Assembly (NCBI GenBank): GCA_023957995.1
Contig: JAMLGK010000002.1
Location: 62,001 to 126,000 of the forward strand
DNA length: 64,000 nt
Origin: Microthrixaceae bacterium
Lineage (GTDB): Bacteria; Actinomycetota; Acidimicrobiia; Acidimicrobiales; Microtrichaceae
Direction of reading: 5' to 3'
Below, piece after piece: positions 53,256 through 62,151 of this stretch. The position numbers were made by a program, and so were the translations under genes. Numbering within the stretch: position 1 is the first letter of the stretch; each line of letters starts with the position of its first letter. The notes below the pieces were generated by a model. It was not told the origin of the DNA. It was given only the letters and a program-made list of their open reading frames with translations, and did no database searches.

Positions 53256-54974
53256 CTACTGCGTGGCCGACTTCCCCGGGGTGGAGTTCGTCGAGGTGGG
53301 CTGCTTGGTGGCGGAGTTCTTGGTGGAGGCCTTCTGGGTTGCGGTCTTCTTGGCGGAGGCCTTCGCCGCGGTCTTCCTGGTGGAGGTCTTCTTGGTGGAC
53401 GACTTCGTCGATGTGGACTTCTTGGCAGCCGTCTTCATCGTGGAGGTCTTCGCTGGTCTGGCGTTGGCGGACCGGGTCTTGGTCGACCCGGACTTCCTGG
53501 TGCCGGCCTTGGACTGTGCGGTCTTGGACTGTGCGGCCTTTGAGGTCGCGGTGACCGGCGCCGCAGACTTGACCAGCGTGGGATTGCGGGTCTCGGCCAG
53601 CGACACGAGCTCATCGAAGGCCGGTTCGACGGCTGCTGCCAGATCCCACACATCGGGAACCAGTTCGCGGTCGGCCATGAAGCCGATGTCGATGTGGTCG
53701 CGGTAGCTGAGCACGGTGATGTTGAGTCCCGCTCCGTCCATGATCGGTCCCATGGGGTAGGCCGCCACGAGCTCCGCCCCGCCGAGGTACAACGGGAACG
53801 GAGGTCCCGGCACGTTGGAGATCACCAGGTTGTGCACCGGCCGCAACGACTCGTTCATCGAGCCGTAGAGACGGGCGGCGAGCCCGAACGTGCGCGGTGC
53901 GGCCCATTCGGCCCAGTCGGTCAGCGTGCGGGCACCGATCAGGTCGTGGTCCGACTTCGCTCCTCCGGTCGACGCAGCGATCACGGCCAGTCGCTCTGCC
54001 GGATCGGCGATGTCGGTGGCGAGCGAGGCGAACATGGCCGAGACCTTGTTGCCCAGGGAACCCTTCTCGTCGTCGACGCGCACCGACACCGGACAGGTGG
54101 CGATGAGCGGCTCTCCGGGGAGCTCGCCACGGTCTTCGAGGTACTTGCGCAAGGTGCCCGCACACATCGCCAGGATCACGTCGTTCATCTTCACCCCGAG
54201 CGCATCCTTGACGGCCTTGGCGCGCTCGAGCGGGAGTCGGGCGAACGACACGGTGCGATGTGGTCCGATGCTGTGGTTCCACGGCGCGCGCGGAGCGGTG
54301 AGCGGCACCGCCCCGTGGTTGGATCCGGGCACCCGGGCCGCACGCACCAGACTCGAGACGTTCTCGACCGTGCGTTTGACCAGGCCGAACGAATCGCGTG
54401 CGAGACGCATCTTGGACAGGGCCGCGTAGGTGAGCAGTTCCTGGTCGGTGGGGATCCGTTCGGGTTCGACCGGCTCGGGTTGGAGATCCCGACCCTCCGG
54501 GGACAGGTCGTACATCTCGGTCATGATCTCGGCACCCGATGCGCCGTCGATGGCCGCGTGATGCACCTTGACCACGAATCCGATCCGGTCGTGCTTCAGC
54601 CCTTCGATGACCCACGCCTCCCACAGGGGACGGGTGCGGTCGAGCGGAATCGAGGCGATCTGTGCTGCGACGTCGGCCAGCTCGCGGCGTCCTCCGGGTG
54701 CGGGACAGCCGATACGTCGTACGTGGTAGTCGAGGTTGAAGTTGGGGTCCTCGATCCACACCGGGTGGTGGAACTGGAACGGCACCTGGACCAGTCGTCG
54801 GCGGAACGGGGGAACCACGTGCAGCCGCGACCGGATGTGCTCCTTGATCGCGTCGAAGCTGTAGCCCCCCTCCATGGTCGACACGTCGTAGATGCCGGTC
54901 ATGGCCACGTGCATGTGGGCCGCCGGGGTCTCCACATACAAGAAGGTTGCGTCCATTCCCGACAGGCGTTCCAT
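53256..54974 (-). CDS. WS/DGAT-type acyltransferase with Lys/Ala/Thr-rich histone-like tail
   Basis: A 572-residue protein. Residues 1 to about 468 are a wax ester synthase/diacylglycerol acyltransferase: MERLSGMDATFLYVETP start, catalytic HHAAIDG at 138-144, and NLVISNVPGPPFPLYL. It makes triacylglycerol or wax esters from acyl-CoA. The last about 100 residues are lysine, alanine, threonine and serine repeats (KKSTSTKSSTKKTSTRK-like) with no aromatic residue, resembling histone H1 tails. The ATG at 54974 has GGAAGA 9 bases upstream, which is better than the ATG at 54983. Confidence 0.9.
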   Translation of the reverse strand: MERLSGMDATFLYVETPAAHMHVAMTGIYDVSTMEGGYSFDAIKEHIRSRLHVVPPFRRRLVQVPFQFHHPVWIEDPNFNLDYHVRRIGCPAPGGRRELADVAAQIASIPLDRTRPLWEAWVIEGLKHDRIGFVVKVHHAAIDGASGAEIMTEMYDLSPEGRDLQPEPVEPERIPTDQELLTYAALSKMRLARDSFGLVKRTVENVSSLVRAARVPGSNHGAVPLTAPRAPWNHSIGPHRTVSFARLPLERAKAVKDALGVKMNDVILAMCAGTLRKYLEDRGELPGEPLIATCPVSVRVDDEKGSLGNKVSAMFASLATDIADPAERLAVIAASTGGAKSDHDLIGARTLTDWAEWAAPRTFGLAARLYGSMNESLRPVHNLVISNVPGPPFPLYLGGAELVAAYPMGPIMDGAGLNITVLSYRDHIDIGFMADRELVPDVWDLAAAVEPAFDELVSLAETRNPTLVKSAAPVTATSKAAQSKTAQSKAGTRKSGSTKTRSANARPAKTSTMKTAAKKSTSTKSSTKKTSTRKTAAKASAKKTATQKASTKNSATKQPTSTNSTPGKSATQ

Positions 54975-55026
54975 GGGGGCCATTCTTCCGCACGGGCGTG
55001 ACGCTTGTCGCCCGCGGTCGAGGTGG

Positions 55027-55032
55027 CAGACT
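55027..55032 (+). promoter_or_regulatory. -10-like element CAGACT, leaderless start of acetoacetyl-CoA synthetase
   Basis: CAGACT ends 6 bases before the ATG at 55039, in the 64-bp divergent region shared with the WS/DGAT gene. Confidence 0.4.
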
Positions 55033-55038
55033 CGCTCG

Positions 55039-57084
55039 ATGGCCGAAGCGTCACCCGATACTCCTCTCTGGACGCCTCCGGCGGAGCGGAGCTCCGCCAC
55101 TTCCATGGACCGCTTCCGCCGCCTGGCGGAGGGCGTTGCCGGTGAGAACCTCGTCGACTCGGCGGCACTCCACCGGTGGTCGGTGCAACGACCCGAGCAG
55201 TTCTGGGGTCTGTTGTTCGACGAGATGCTCCCGGGGGTGGCGCGAACGGGACCTGCCATGGTGGATCACGGTCCCGTGCCGCACCCTGCACGCACCCGCT
55301 GGTTCCCCGAGGTCTCGATGAACGTCGCCGAGGTGATCCTGACCGGGCGCGTCGGCGACACGACACCAGCCGACGACGATCCGATGTTCATCTCGATCGA
55401 CGAGCGGGACCGACGCCGGGTCACCACCCGTGCCGATGCCCGCGCAGAGGTGGCGGCCATAGCCGCGGCGCTCCGCTCCGAGGGTGTCGTGGCGGGCGAT
55501 CGTGTGGCGGTATGGCTGCCCAACACCGAGGTCGCAATGCTCGTGATGCTCGCCGCCGCATCGATCGGCGCGGTGTTCTCCTCGACCTCGCCCGACTTCG
55601 GTGTCGACGGCGTGCTGGACCGCTTCGGCCAGATCGAACCCAAGGTGCTGGTGGCCTCCGACGGCTACACCTATGGATCCAGGGAGTTCGACCGCCGGGA
55701 GGAGCTGGCGGGGATCATCGCCGGTCTTCCCGGCCTCGAGCGCACGGTCGTGCTCGGATTCCTCGACGAACGACCAGACCTGGACCGCCTCGCTGCGACG
55801 GCCCCGGTGGTGGGTTTCGAGGCCTGGGTGAAGCCACATCGTGGTGCCGAGCTGGCATTCGAACAGCTCCCGTTCGATCACCCCTGGTACGTGTTGTTCA
55901 GCTCCGGGACCACCGGGGTGCCCAAGTGCATCGTGCACCGCAGCGGCGGTGTGCTGCTGCAGCACCTCAAGGAACACCAGTTGCACTGTGACATCCGTGC
56001 GGGTGACCGGGTCTGCTACTTCACCACCGCAGGCTGGATGATGTGGAACTGGTTGGCGTCGGTGCCGGCCTCGGGTGCTGTTGCGGTGCTCTACGAGGGA
56101 AATCCCTTCCAACCCGGCCCCGGGCGGCTCTGGGAGCTCGCCGAATCCGAGGAGCTGGCACTCCTCGGGGTATCGGCCAAGTACGTCGACGCCGTGGCCA
56201 AGAGCGGGTACGTCCCAGCGGAGTCGGTCGAGCTGGGTGCGCTGCGAACACTCGCATCGACCGGATCCCCGTTGTCCCCGGAGTCGTTCAGCTGGATCTA
56301 TTCGGCCGTGGCGCCGGGTTGCGGCCCCGGGGGGCTGCATCTGGCGTCGATCTCGGGTGGAACCGACCTGTGTGGGTGTTTCGTGGGAGGAGACCCCACC
56401 CGTGAGGTGTTCAGCGGCGAGATCCAGGCACCCGCGCTCGGCATGGCGGTGGACGTCTGGGACCCCGACGGTCACCCGGCCGCGGTGGGCGAACGGGGCG
56501 AGCTCGTGTGTACCCAGGGGTTCCCGTCCACCCCGCTCGGGTTCTGGGGCGACGGTCCTCCCGGAGAGGTCGGCCCTCGCTACTCAGCGGCGTACTTCGA
56601 GCGGTTCACAGACCCGCAGGGCTCCTCGGTGGTCTGGGCACACGGCGACTTCGCCAGCTGGACCGAACACGGCGGCATGGTCATCCACGGTCGATCTGAC
56701 ACCACCCTCAACCCCGGTGGGGTCAGGATCGGCACCGCGGAGATCTATCGCCAGGTTGAACAGATCCCCGAGGTGCTGGAGTCGCTGGTGTTCGGGCGGG
56801 AGCTCGACGGAGACGTGCAGATCGTGCTGTTGGTGACCCTCGCGGAGGGTGTCCGGCTGGACGAGCGACTCGCCGGGCAGATCAGGGCGAGGATCCGTTC
56901 GGGTTGCACCCCTCGCCACGTTCCCGCGGTGATCCTCGAGGTGGCCGATCTGCCGCGCACCCGTTCGGGGAAGCTCGCGGAGCTGGCCGTGGCCGACACC
57001 GTGAACGGCCGCGAAGTGCGAAACACCTCCGCCCTGGCCAATCCCGAGTGCCTCGGCGAGATCGCAGCCCTTTTCGGGGACTGA
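55039..57084 (+). CDS. Acetoacetate--CoA ligase
   Basis: A 681-residue ANL-family ligase of the acetoacetyl-CoA synthetase type: LWTPPAER and the ACAS_N-like FWGLLFDEML at the N-terminus, then YVLFSSGTTGVPKCIVHRSGGVLLQHLKEHQLHCDI, ASISGGTDLCGCFVGG, HGRSDTTLNPGGVRIGTAEIYR and TRSGKLAELAV with the catalytic Lys. It converts acetoacetate, ATP and CoA to acetoacetyl-CoA, recovering ketone bodies for lipid or polyhydroxyalkanoate synthesis. Its divergence from WS/DGAT suggests a storage-lipid link. Confidence 0.92.
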   Translation: MAEASPDTPLWTPPAERSSATSMDRFRRLAEGVAGENLVDSAALHRWSVQRPEQFWGLLFDEMLPGVARTGPAMVDHGPVPHPARTRWFPEVSMNVAEVILTGRVGDTTPADDDPMFISIDERDRRRVTTRADARAEVAAIAAALRSEGVVAGDRVAVWLPNTEVAMLVMLAAASIGAVFSSTSPDFGVDGVLDRFGQIEPKVLVASDGYTYGSREFDRREELAGIIAGLPGLERTVVLGFLDERPDLDRLAATAPVVGFEAWVKPHRGAELAFEQLPFDHPWYVLFSSGTTGVPKCIVHRSGGVLLQHLKEHQLHCDIRAGDRVCYFTTAGWMMWNWLASVPASGAVAVLYEGNPFQPGPGRLWELAESEELALLGVSAKYVDAVAKSGYVPAESVELGALRTLASTGSPLSPESFSWIYSAVAPGCGPGGLHLASISGGTDLCGCFVGGDPTREVFSGEIQAPALGMAVDVWDPDGHPAAVGERGELVCTQGFPSTPLGFWGDGPPGEVGPRYSAAYFERFTDPQGSSVVWAHGDFASWTEHGGMVIHGRSDTTLNPGGVRIGTAEIYRQVEQIPEVLESLVFGRELDGDVQIVLLVTLAEGVRLDERLAGQIRARIRSGCTPRHVPAVILEVADLPRTRSGKLAELAVADTVNGREVRNTSALANPECLGEIAALFGD

Positions 57085-57108
57085 CCGCACCCTCCCGGCC
57101 GCCGGGTG

Positions 57109-57125
57109 CTGACCGGGGCGGTCAG
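57109..57125. terminator. Bidirectional terminator hairpin
   Basis: CTGACCG-GGG-CGGTCAG is a perfect 7-bp stem with a 3-base loop between convergent genes; it overlaps the EamA stop codon. A looser CACCC/GGGTG pairing lies just before it. Confidence 0.6.
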
Positions 57126-57961
57126 TCCCGCACCGCGATGGCGGTTGCCACCAGAGCCACGCCCAGTGCTTCGGGAACGCTCGGCACCTGCGCCAACAGC
57201 ACCGCACCGATGATCGACGCGGCCGCGGGCAGGATCGCCAGCAGCACCGCGAACTGGTGGGTACTCACGCGTCGAAGCACCACCTGGTCGAGTCCGTAGG
57301 GGACCGCATTCGAGAGCACCCCGACCGACAGTCCCCCGAGCACCCACCACAGTGAGCCGAGTGCCTCCGAAGCTGCACTCCACAGCAGTGGGGTGAGGAT
57401 CACCGTTCCGACAGCGGTTCCTATGGCCAGACCGTCCACTCCGTCGCCGTTGCGCGCGACCCGGGCCCCGAGCGGTATGTACAGCGCCCAGCAGCAGGCA
57501 GCAGCCAGTGCCAGTGCGACCCCTGCGGCAGAACCGGAGAGCTCGATCCCCGCGAGAAGCGCCACTCCGGCGGTTCCGAATGCCAGCGAGGTCCAGGCCC
57601 GGGGAGTGCGTGCTCCCAGTGCTCCGACCGCGACCGGTCCGATGAACTCGATGGCCACCGCCGTGCCCAGTGGAATCTCGCCGATCGACATGTAGAACAG
57701 CGTGTTCATCGCAGCGAGGGTGATTCCGAACAGGCAGGCGTCGAGCACGCGCCTGCGGGTCCAGGTCCTCCTCCAGGGTCGGCGGAGCACCAGAAGCACC
57801 GCGGATGCTCCCAGCAACCTCCACCAGGCGACGCCCGCTGGGGGTACGTGATCGAACAGGGACACCGCCAAGGAGGCGCCGAGATACAGCGATGTGGCGG
57901 CGACGCAGAACAACACGACCGGATTGGCCCGGTCGAGCGGAGTCTGCGGTGTTGTGTCCAA
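57122..57961 (-). CDS. EamA-family exporter, RhtA-like
   Basis: A 279-residue membrane protein with two EamA repeats and about ten helices. AAMNTLFYMSIGEIPLGTAVAIEFIGPVAV is the conserved RhtA-type segment found in threonine/homoserine exporters. The start is a TTG. An amino-acid or metabolite efflux role is likely. Confidence 0.88.
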   Translation of the reverse strand: MDTTPQTPLDRANPVVLFCVAATSLYLGASLAVSLFDHVPPAGVAWWRLLGASAVLLVLRRPWRRTWTRRRVLDACLFGITLAAMNTLFYMSIGEIPLGTAVAIEFIGPVAVGALGARTPRAWTSLAFGTAGVALLAGIELSGSAAGVALALAAACCWALYIPLGARVARNGDGVDGLAIGTAVGTVILTPLLWSAASEALGSLWWVLGGLSVGVLSNAVPYGLDQVVLRRVSTHQFAVLLAILPAAASIIGAVLLAQVPSVPEALGVALVATAIAVRD

Positions 57962-58077
57962 AGCGGTGTTGTGCTCCGTGCGGTGTCGTGCCCGATCGCG
58001 GTGCCCCGTCGGAGGGGCCGGCTGAAGTGTGTCATCCGCCCGCTAAAGCATCGGCTGCAGCGGCCGATTGGCAGCAG

Positions 58078-59505
58078 ATGCAGACCGATGTGGACCTGGC
58101 GTGCCTGGCCGGCCGCCGGTGTCCTGACGTACTCGCGGTGTTGGGACCGGATTTCACCGCGCGTTGGGTGTCGCCCAGCGTCGAGGCCTCCTTCGGACAC
58201 GATCCAGCAGACCTCGTGGGCCTTGGTGTGGCGGACCTCGTGCACATGGAGGATCTCGGGCCCATCCTCAACGGGATCACCGAGGCCGAACGCAACGGTG
58301 GCCGTCACGCGGCGGTCGAGTGCCGCCTCCGCACGGCGTCAGGTGGATTCCTGCCCACCCGCGCCACCTCGACCAGCTTCCTCCACGAGGGTGAGACCTG
58401 GTGGACGCTGAGCATTCGTACGGTGGCAGATGACGACGCGGTGGTCGGACGTCGCTCGCGGTTGCAGGCGCTGGCATCGGAGGCAGCGCTGACCTGTTCG
58501 GAGATGCGTTCGGACGAACGGGGGTCGCTGCTGACGATTCTCGAGAGCCTGGCCGCGGTCATCGGCGCAACCGGGATTGCCGTGTGGACCGGTCGCCGCG
58601 GCAACAGCCAGATCTGCACGGGTTGGACCCAGGACGAGCGTCGCGCACCACCGCGGCCCGTGGTTCCGGTGGAGGCACTCGGGTCGAGCGGCTACCAGGT
58701 GCACCAGGCCGATTCGGCACTCCCGGGGGCGGTGGCGGTCGAGGCGGTCGAGGTCGCCCTGCCGAGCGGTCGGCACGACCCCGGCGTGCTGGTGGCCGAA
58801 CTCTCCCAGACCACGGGGAGTGGGCTCTGGGACGACCACAACGTCGACCTGGTGGCGGTGATCGGTGGACTCGTCTACGCCGCGTCACAGCGAGCGGACT
58901 CCGAACAACTCCTGCTCCAACGTGCCGAGACCGACCAGTTGACCGGTCTGCTCAACAGCGCCGCCGTGAAGGAACGGATGGCCGAGCTCCTCGACAGGGG
59001 TGGAGATGGCGCGGTTTGCGCCGTGTTCGGGGACCTCGACGGTTTCAAGGTCCTAAACGACACGCTGGGCCACCGCATGGGCGATGCGGTCCTCATGGCC
59101 GTGGCGGACGGCCTGCGAAGTGCGGCTGGCGACGGTGCGTTCGTGGGGCGCATCGGCGGTGACGAGTTCGTGGTCGTCCGTCAGGTGGCGGGCACCGCCG
59201 AGGGCGTGAGGCTGCTGACACGCTGCCGAACCGCGGTGCGCGAGGGGCTGTCGCGCTTCGGCCAGGTCGACATCTCCCTCGGGCTGGCTCTGTCGGATGC
59301 AGGGGATTCCGCGGTCGACCTCCTGCACCGTGCCGACGTCGACATGTACACCGAGAAGCGCCGGCGGGCGAGTCTCGGCAGTGATGACGGCGTGCCCGCG
59401 TGGGACCCTCCGTCGCAGGTCGGGAAGCGTCCGTCCGGCACCCGGATCCCCGGTTCGGGCGGTGCCGGAGAAGCCGGAAATTCCGGCCTGCCAGCGAGCC
59501 GTTGA
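58078..59505 (+). CDS. PAS-GGDEF diguanylate cyclase without I-site
   Basis: A 475-residue cytoplasmic signalling protein. A PAS domain (DVLAVLGPDFTARWVSPSVEASFGHDPADLVG onward), a middle GAF-like region (about residues 130-280) and a GGDEF domain follow one another. RIGGDEFVVV is intact, so it should make cyclic di-GMP. The four residues five positions before GGDEF are not RxxD, so no product inhibition is expected, unlike the cyclase at 8724. The ATG at 58078 is chosen; a GTG at 58027 would add 17 residues. The C-terminal tail is Gly/Pro/Ser-rich. Confidence 0.87.
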   Translation: MQTDVDLACLAGRRCPDVLAVLGPDFTARWVSPSVEASFGHDPADLVGLGVADLVHMEDLGPILNGITEAERNGGRHAAVECRLRTASGGFLPTRATSTSFLHEGETWWTLSIRTVADDDAVVGRRSRLQALASEAALTCSEMRSDERGSLLTILESLAAVIGATGIAVWTGRRGNSQICTGWTQDERRAPPRPVVPVEALGSSGYQVHQADSALPGAVAVEAVEVALPSGRHDPGVLVAELSQTTGSGLWDDHNVDLVAVIGGLVYAASQRADSEQLLLQRAETDQLTGLLNSAAVKERMAELLDRGGDGAVCAVFGDLDGFKVLNDTLGHRMGDAVLMAVADGLRSAAGDGAFVGRIGGDEFVVVRQVAGTAEGVRLLTRCRTAVREGLSRFGQVDISLGLALSDAGDSAVDLLHRADVDMYTEKRRRASLGSDDGVPAWDPPSQVGKRPSGTRIPGSGGAGEAGNSGLPASR

Positions 59506-59583
59506 GACGATTTCCGCCTCAAACACCCGTTCAGGCGGTAGACATTGACCCGGCGGATACAGACAACGAGAGGTACCAGCACC

Positions 59584-61137
59584 ATGTCACGAACAATTCG
59601 GACGGCGACTGTCCTGGCCGCCGCATTGGCGCTGTTTGCGTCCGCATGCGGCTCCGGGGGCGATTCCAAGGACTCTGATTCGAAGGAGTCCAACGAGGGT
59701 GCCGTCACCTCGGTGGAGGATGCCAAGGGCGCGGTCGTGCAGATCGTGGCCGAGGGCGAGTTCCGCGATCCGGAGGTCGGCACGGTCTCCGGCGGCGGTT
59801 CGGGGTCGGGCTTCATCATCGATCCGTCGGGTCTCATCGTGACCAACAACCACGTGGTGACCGGTGCCGGTTCACTCAAGGTGTACGTCGGTGGTGACGA
59901 CGACGACATCCCCGCCGAGGTCGTGGGTGTCTCGGAGTGCAACGACCTCGCGGTCATCAAGCTCGACGACGAGGGTCCCTGGCCCTACTTCCAGTTCGCA
60001 TCCGAGGTTCCGTCACCCCCGGCCGATGTGTTCGCGCTCGGGTTTCCTCTCGGGGATCCCGAGTACACCGCCACCAAGGGCGTGATCTCCAAGGCCGAGG
60101 CGGACGGGGAGTCCAACTGGGCTTCTGTGGCGAGCGTGATCGAGCACGACGCCAACATCCAGCCCGGCAACTCGGGTGGACCACTGGTCAACGACGAGGC
60201 CGAGGTCGTGGGCGTCAACTACTCGAGCTACAGCAATGACTCCACCACCACACAGCAGTTCTTCGCCATCAACTCAGAGCTGGCCGAGAAGGTCACCGAC
60301 GAGCTCCAGGACGGCGACGAGCTCTCCATCGGCGTGAACGGGACAGCGGTTGCCGACGAGGAGAGCGGCCTGGCCGGTGTCTGGGTCAACGCGGTCGACG
60401 CCGGCGGTCCTGCCAAGAAGGCAGGAGTGCTTCCGGGAGACATCATCACCAACCTCAACGGGGTGCAGCTCGACAGTGGCTCCATGGAGGAATACTGCGA
60501 CGTGCTCCGCTCGGCCTCAGAGGGCGATGCGGTCTCGATCCGGGTGCTGCGCTTCGACACCTCCGAGGAGCTCGAGGGCGAGCTGTTCAGCGACAAGACC
60601 CTGGAGACCACCTACTCCTTCGCCACCGAGCTGGCCGACGAGGTCGAACAGAGCTCGGGCGATCCCATCCCGGCGTCGGACTACGTGACGGTGCAGGACG
60701 CAACGGGTCGGATCTCCACAGGGATTCCGGGTCAGTGGTCCGATGTGGACCCCTCCAGCCAGGACCTGCTCGGTCTCGGTGCTCCTCAGCCCACGCTGAT
60801 GGCAGCTCCGTCACTCGCGGCCTTCAACAGCGACTCCGGTCCGGGAATCGTCGTGGTGGTGGCTGACGGGGTCGAGCCCAGCGCCGAGAACCTCGCTCTC
60901 GTGGTCGACAGCTTCGTCGAGGGAGCCGGTTGCACCGAGTCCGAACGCGGCGATTTCGACAACGGATCCCTGGTGGGTCCGCTGGCGCTTCTCGACTGCT
61001 CACCCAACGTGGGTGTCGTGCTGGCAGCCCAGAGCGCCAGTGCGCCGGGTTCGATCGTGCTGTTCGCCGGGTTGGCCCAGACCGAGGACGACCTCGCAGT
61101 GCTCGACCAGGCCGTCAGCGCCCTCAGCGTCTCCTGA
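59584..61137 (+). CDS. HtrA/Deg-like trypsin-fold protease lipoprotein with PDZ domain
   Basis: A 517-residue protein with a lipoprotein signal ending ASAC, an Asp/Ser/Lys linker and a trypsin-fold domain. The triad is His in TNNHVV, Asp in NDLAVIKL and Ser in GNSGGPL. A PDZ domain follows (AGVLPGDIITNLNGVQL). An extra C-terminal domain of about 170 residues (from DPIPASDYVTV) is unrecognised and contains three cysteines. It probably degrades or senses damaged envelope proteins. GAGAGG lies about 9 bases before the ATG. Confidence 0.92.
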   Translation: MSRTIRTATVLAAALALFASACGSGGDSKDSDSKESNEGAVTSVEDAKGAVVQIVAEGEFRDPEVGTVSGGGSGSGFIIDPSGLIVTNNHVVTGAGSLKVYVGGDDDDIPAEVVGVSECNDLAVIKLDDEGPWPYFQFASEVPSPPADVFALGFPLGDPEYTATKGVISKAEADGESNWASVASVIEHDANIQPGNSGGPLVNDEAEVVGVNYSSYSNDSTTTQQFFAINSELAEKVTDELQDGDELSIGVNGTAVADEESGLAGVWVNAVDAGGPAKKAGVLPGDIITNLNGVQLDSGSMEEYCDVLRSASEGDAVSIRVLRFDTSEELEGELFSDKTLETTYSFATELADEVEQSSGDPIPASDYVTVQDATGRISTGIPGQWSDVDPSSQDLLGLGAPQPTLMAAPSLAAFNSDSGPGIVVVVADGVEPSAENLALVVDSFVEGAGCTESERGDFDNGSLVGPLALLDCSPNVGVVLAAQSASAPGSIVLFAGLAQTEDDLAVLDQAVSALSVS

Positions 61138-61168
61138 CGGGGCTCTGAGGAAACCTCCTCGAACAGCA

Positions 61169-62002
61169 TCAAGGTCCGAGGACGGACATGAACGCGGCGG
61201 GAACGTCGGTGGGGCCGCCCACCGGCGCCCACCTCGCCCCCAGCGCAGCTGCAAACCCCTCGGCATCGGCGGTGTCGTCCGCCGGTGCCAGGATCACCAG
61301 CTCTTCGATTCCCGCTGCGTGGGGCAGGGGATCGCCTCCGCTGGTGGCCCTGCAGTCCGACAGCAGCACGGCCACACGTCTCGCGGCGCGTGAGCGGGCC
61401 AACTGATCGGTTGCGGTGCGAAGTGCCAGCCCGAGATCGGTCACCCCGAATCCACGCAGGCTGAGCACGTCCGCCACCACGTCGTCGATCGGGCGCGGGG
61501 AATCCTGTGACTTGACCACGACCGCGTTCTCGCTGAAGCACACCACGGACGAATCCACCGGAACCCGGTTCAGTGCCGCAGCCGCTGCTACCGCGGCGGT
61601 GGCGAGTCGCTCCCCGGACATCGAACCCGACCGGTCGACCAATAGGCACAGCGCGGTCTCGTGTCGTCTCCAGCCGGTCTCGACGAGCAGCGCCCGGTCA
61701 TGCACGAGCGGGCGCGGCCCGCCGCCGTCGCTACCGGTCGACGGTGGGGCGGCGAACGCCTCCATCGAGGCGTCGAGGTCCAGGTCGCCACCCGAACCGA
61801 TGGGCCGGCGGGTGAGGCGGCCGACACCCTGCCCGGAGTGGCCGGAGCGCGCCAGGGCGATCGTGAGCCGAGCCGCCAGGCGGCGCGCCTGGTCCGCCAG
61901 CGAGCGGTCGGTGGCACCCACCATCTCGGCGAGCATCGCGAGGGCATCGTCGGGTGAGTCGTCGAGGAACTCATCGAGGGCATCCTCATCGAGCACACCC
62001 AC
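61169..62002 (-). CDS. VWA-domain protein paired with MoxR ATPase
   Basis: A protein of at least 277 residues with an N-terminal helical part and a von Willebrand A domain whose metal-ion site starts DRSGSMSGERLA. It probably works with the upstream MoxR ATPase as a metal-insertion or protein-maturation chaperone. The first GTG is at 62002, but the frame stays open upstream with plausible sequence (RHEAFAEVSPEVG) and no ATG, GTG or TTG for about 150 bases. The true start may lie inside the MoxR gene. Confidence 0.8.
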   Translation of the reverse strand: MGVLDEDALDEFLDDSPDDALAMLAEMVGATDRSLADQARRLAARLTIALARSGHSGQGVGRLTRRPIGSGGDLDLDASMEAFAAPPSTGSDGGGPRPLVHDRALLVETGWRRHETALCLLVDRSGSMSGERLATAAVAAAAALNRVPVDSSVVCFSENAVVVKSQDSPRPIDDVVADVLSLRGFGVTDLGLALRTATDQLARSRAARRVAVLLSDCRATSGGDPLPHAAGIEELVILAPADDTADAEGFAAALGARWAPVGGPTDVPAAFMSVLGP

Positions 62003-62151
62003 TTCGGGACTGACCTCCGCGAAGGCCTCATGGCGCGCGAGGTCCCGCCTGGCGGTGGTGCGCCGGGAGTGGTCGGCGACCGCGTCAGCCGCGTCCTGGT
62101 GTTCCAGTACCGGGTCGGGAGTATCTCTGGAGGGCCCGCCGGGCGGCGGGC

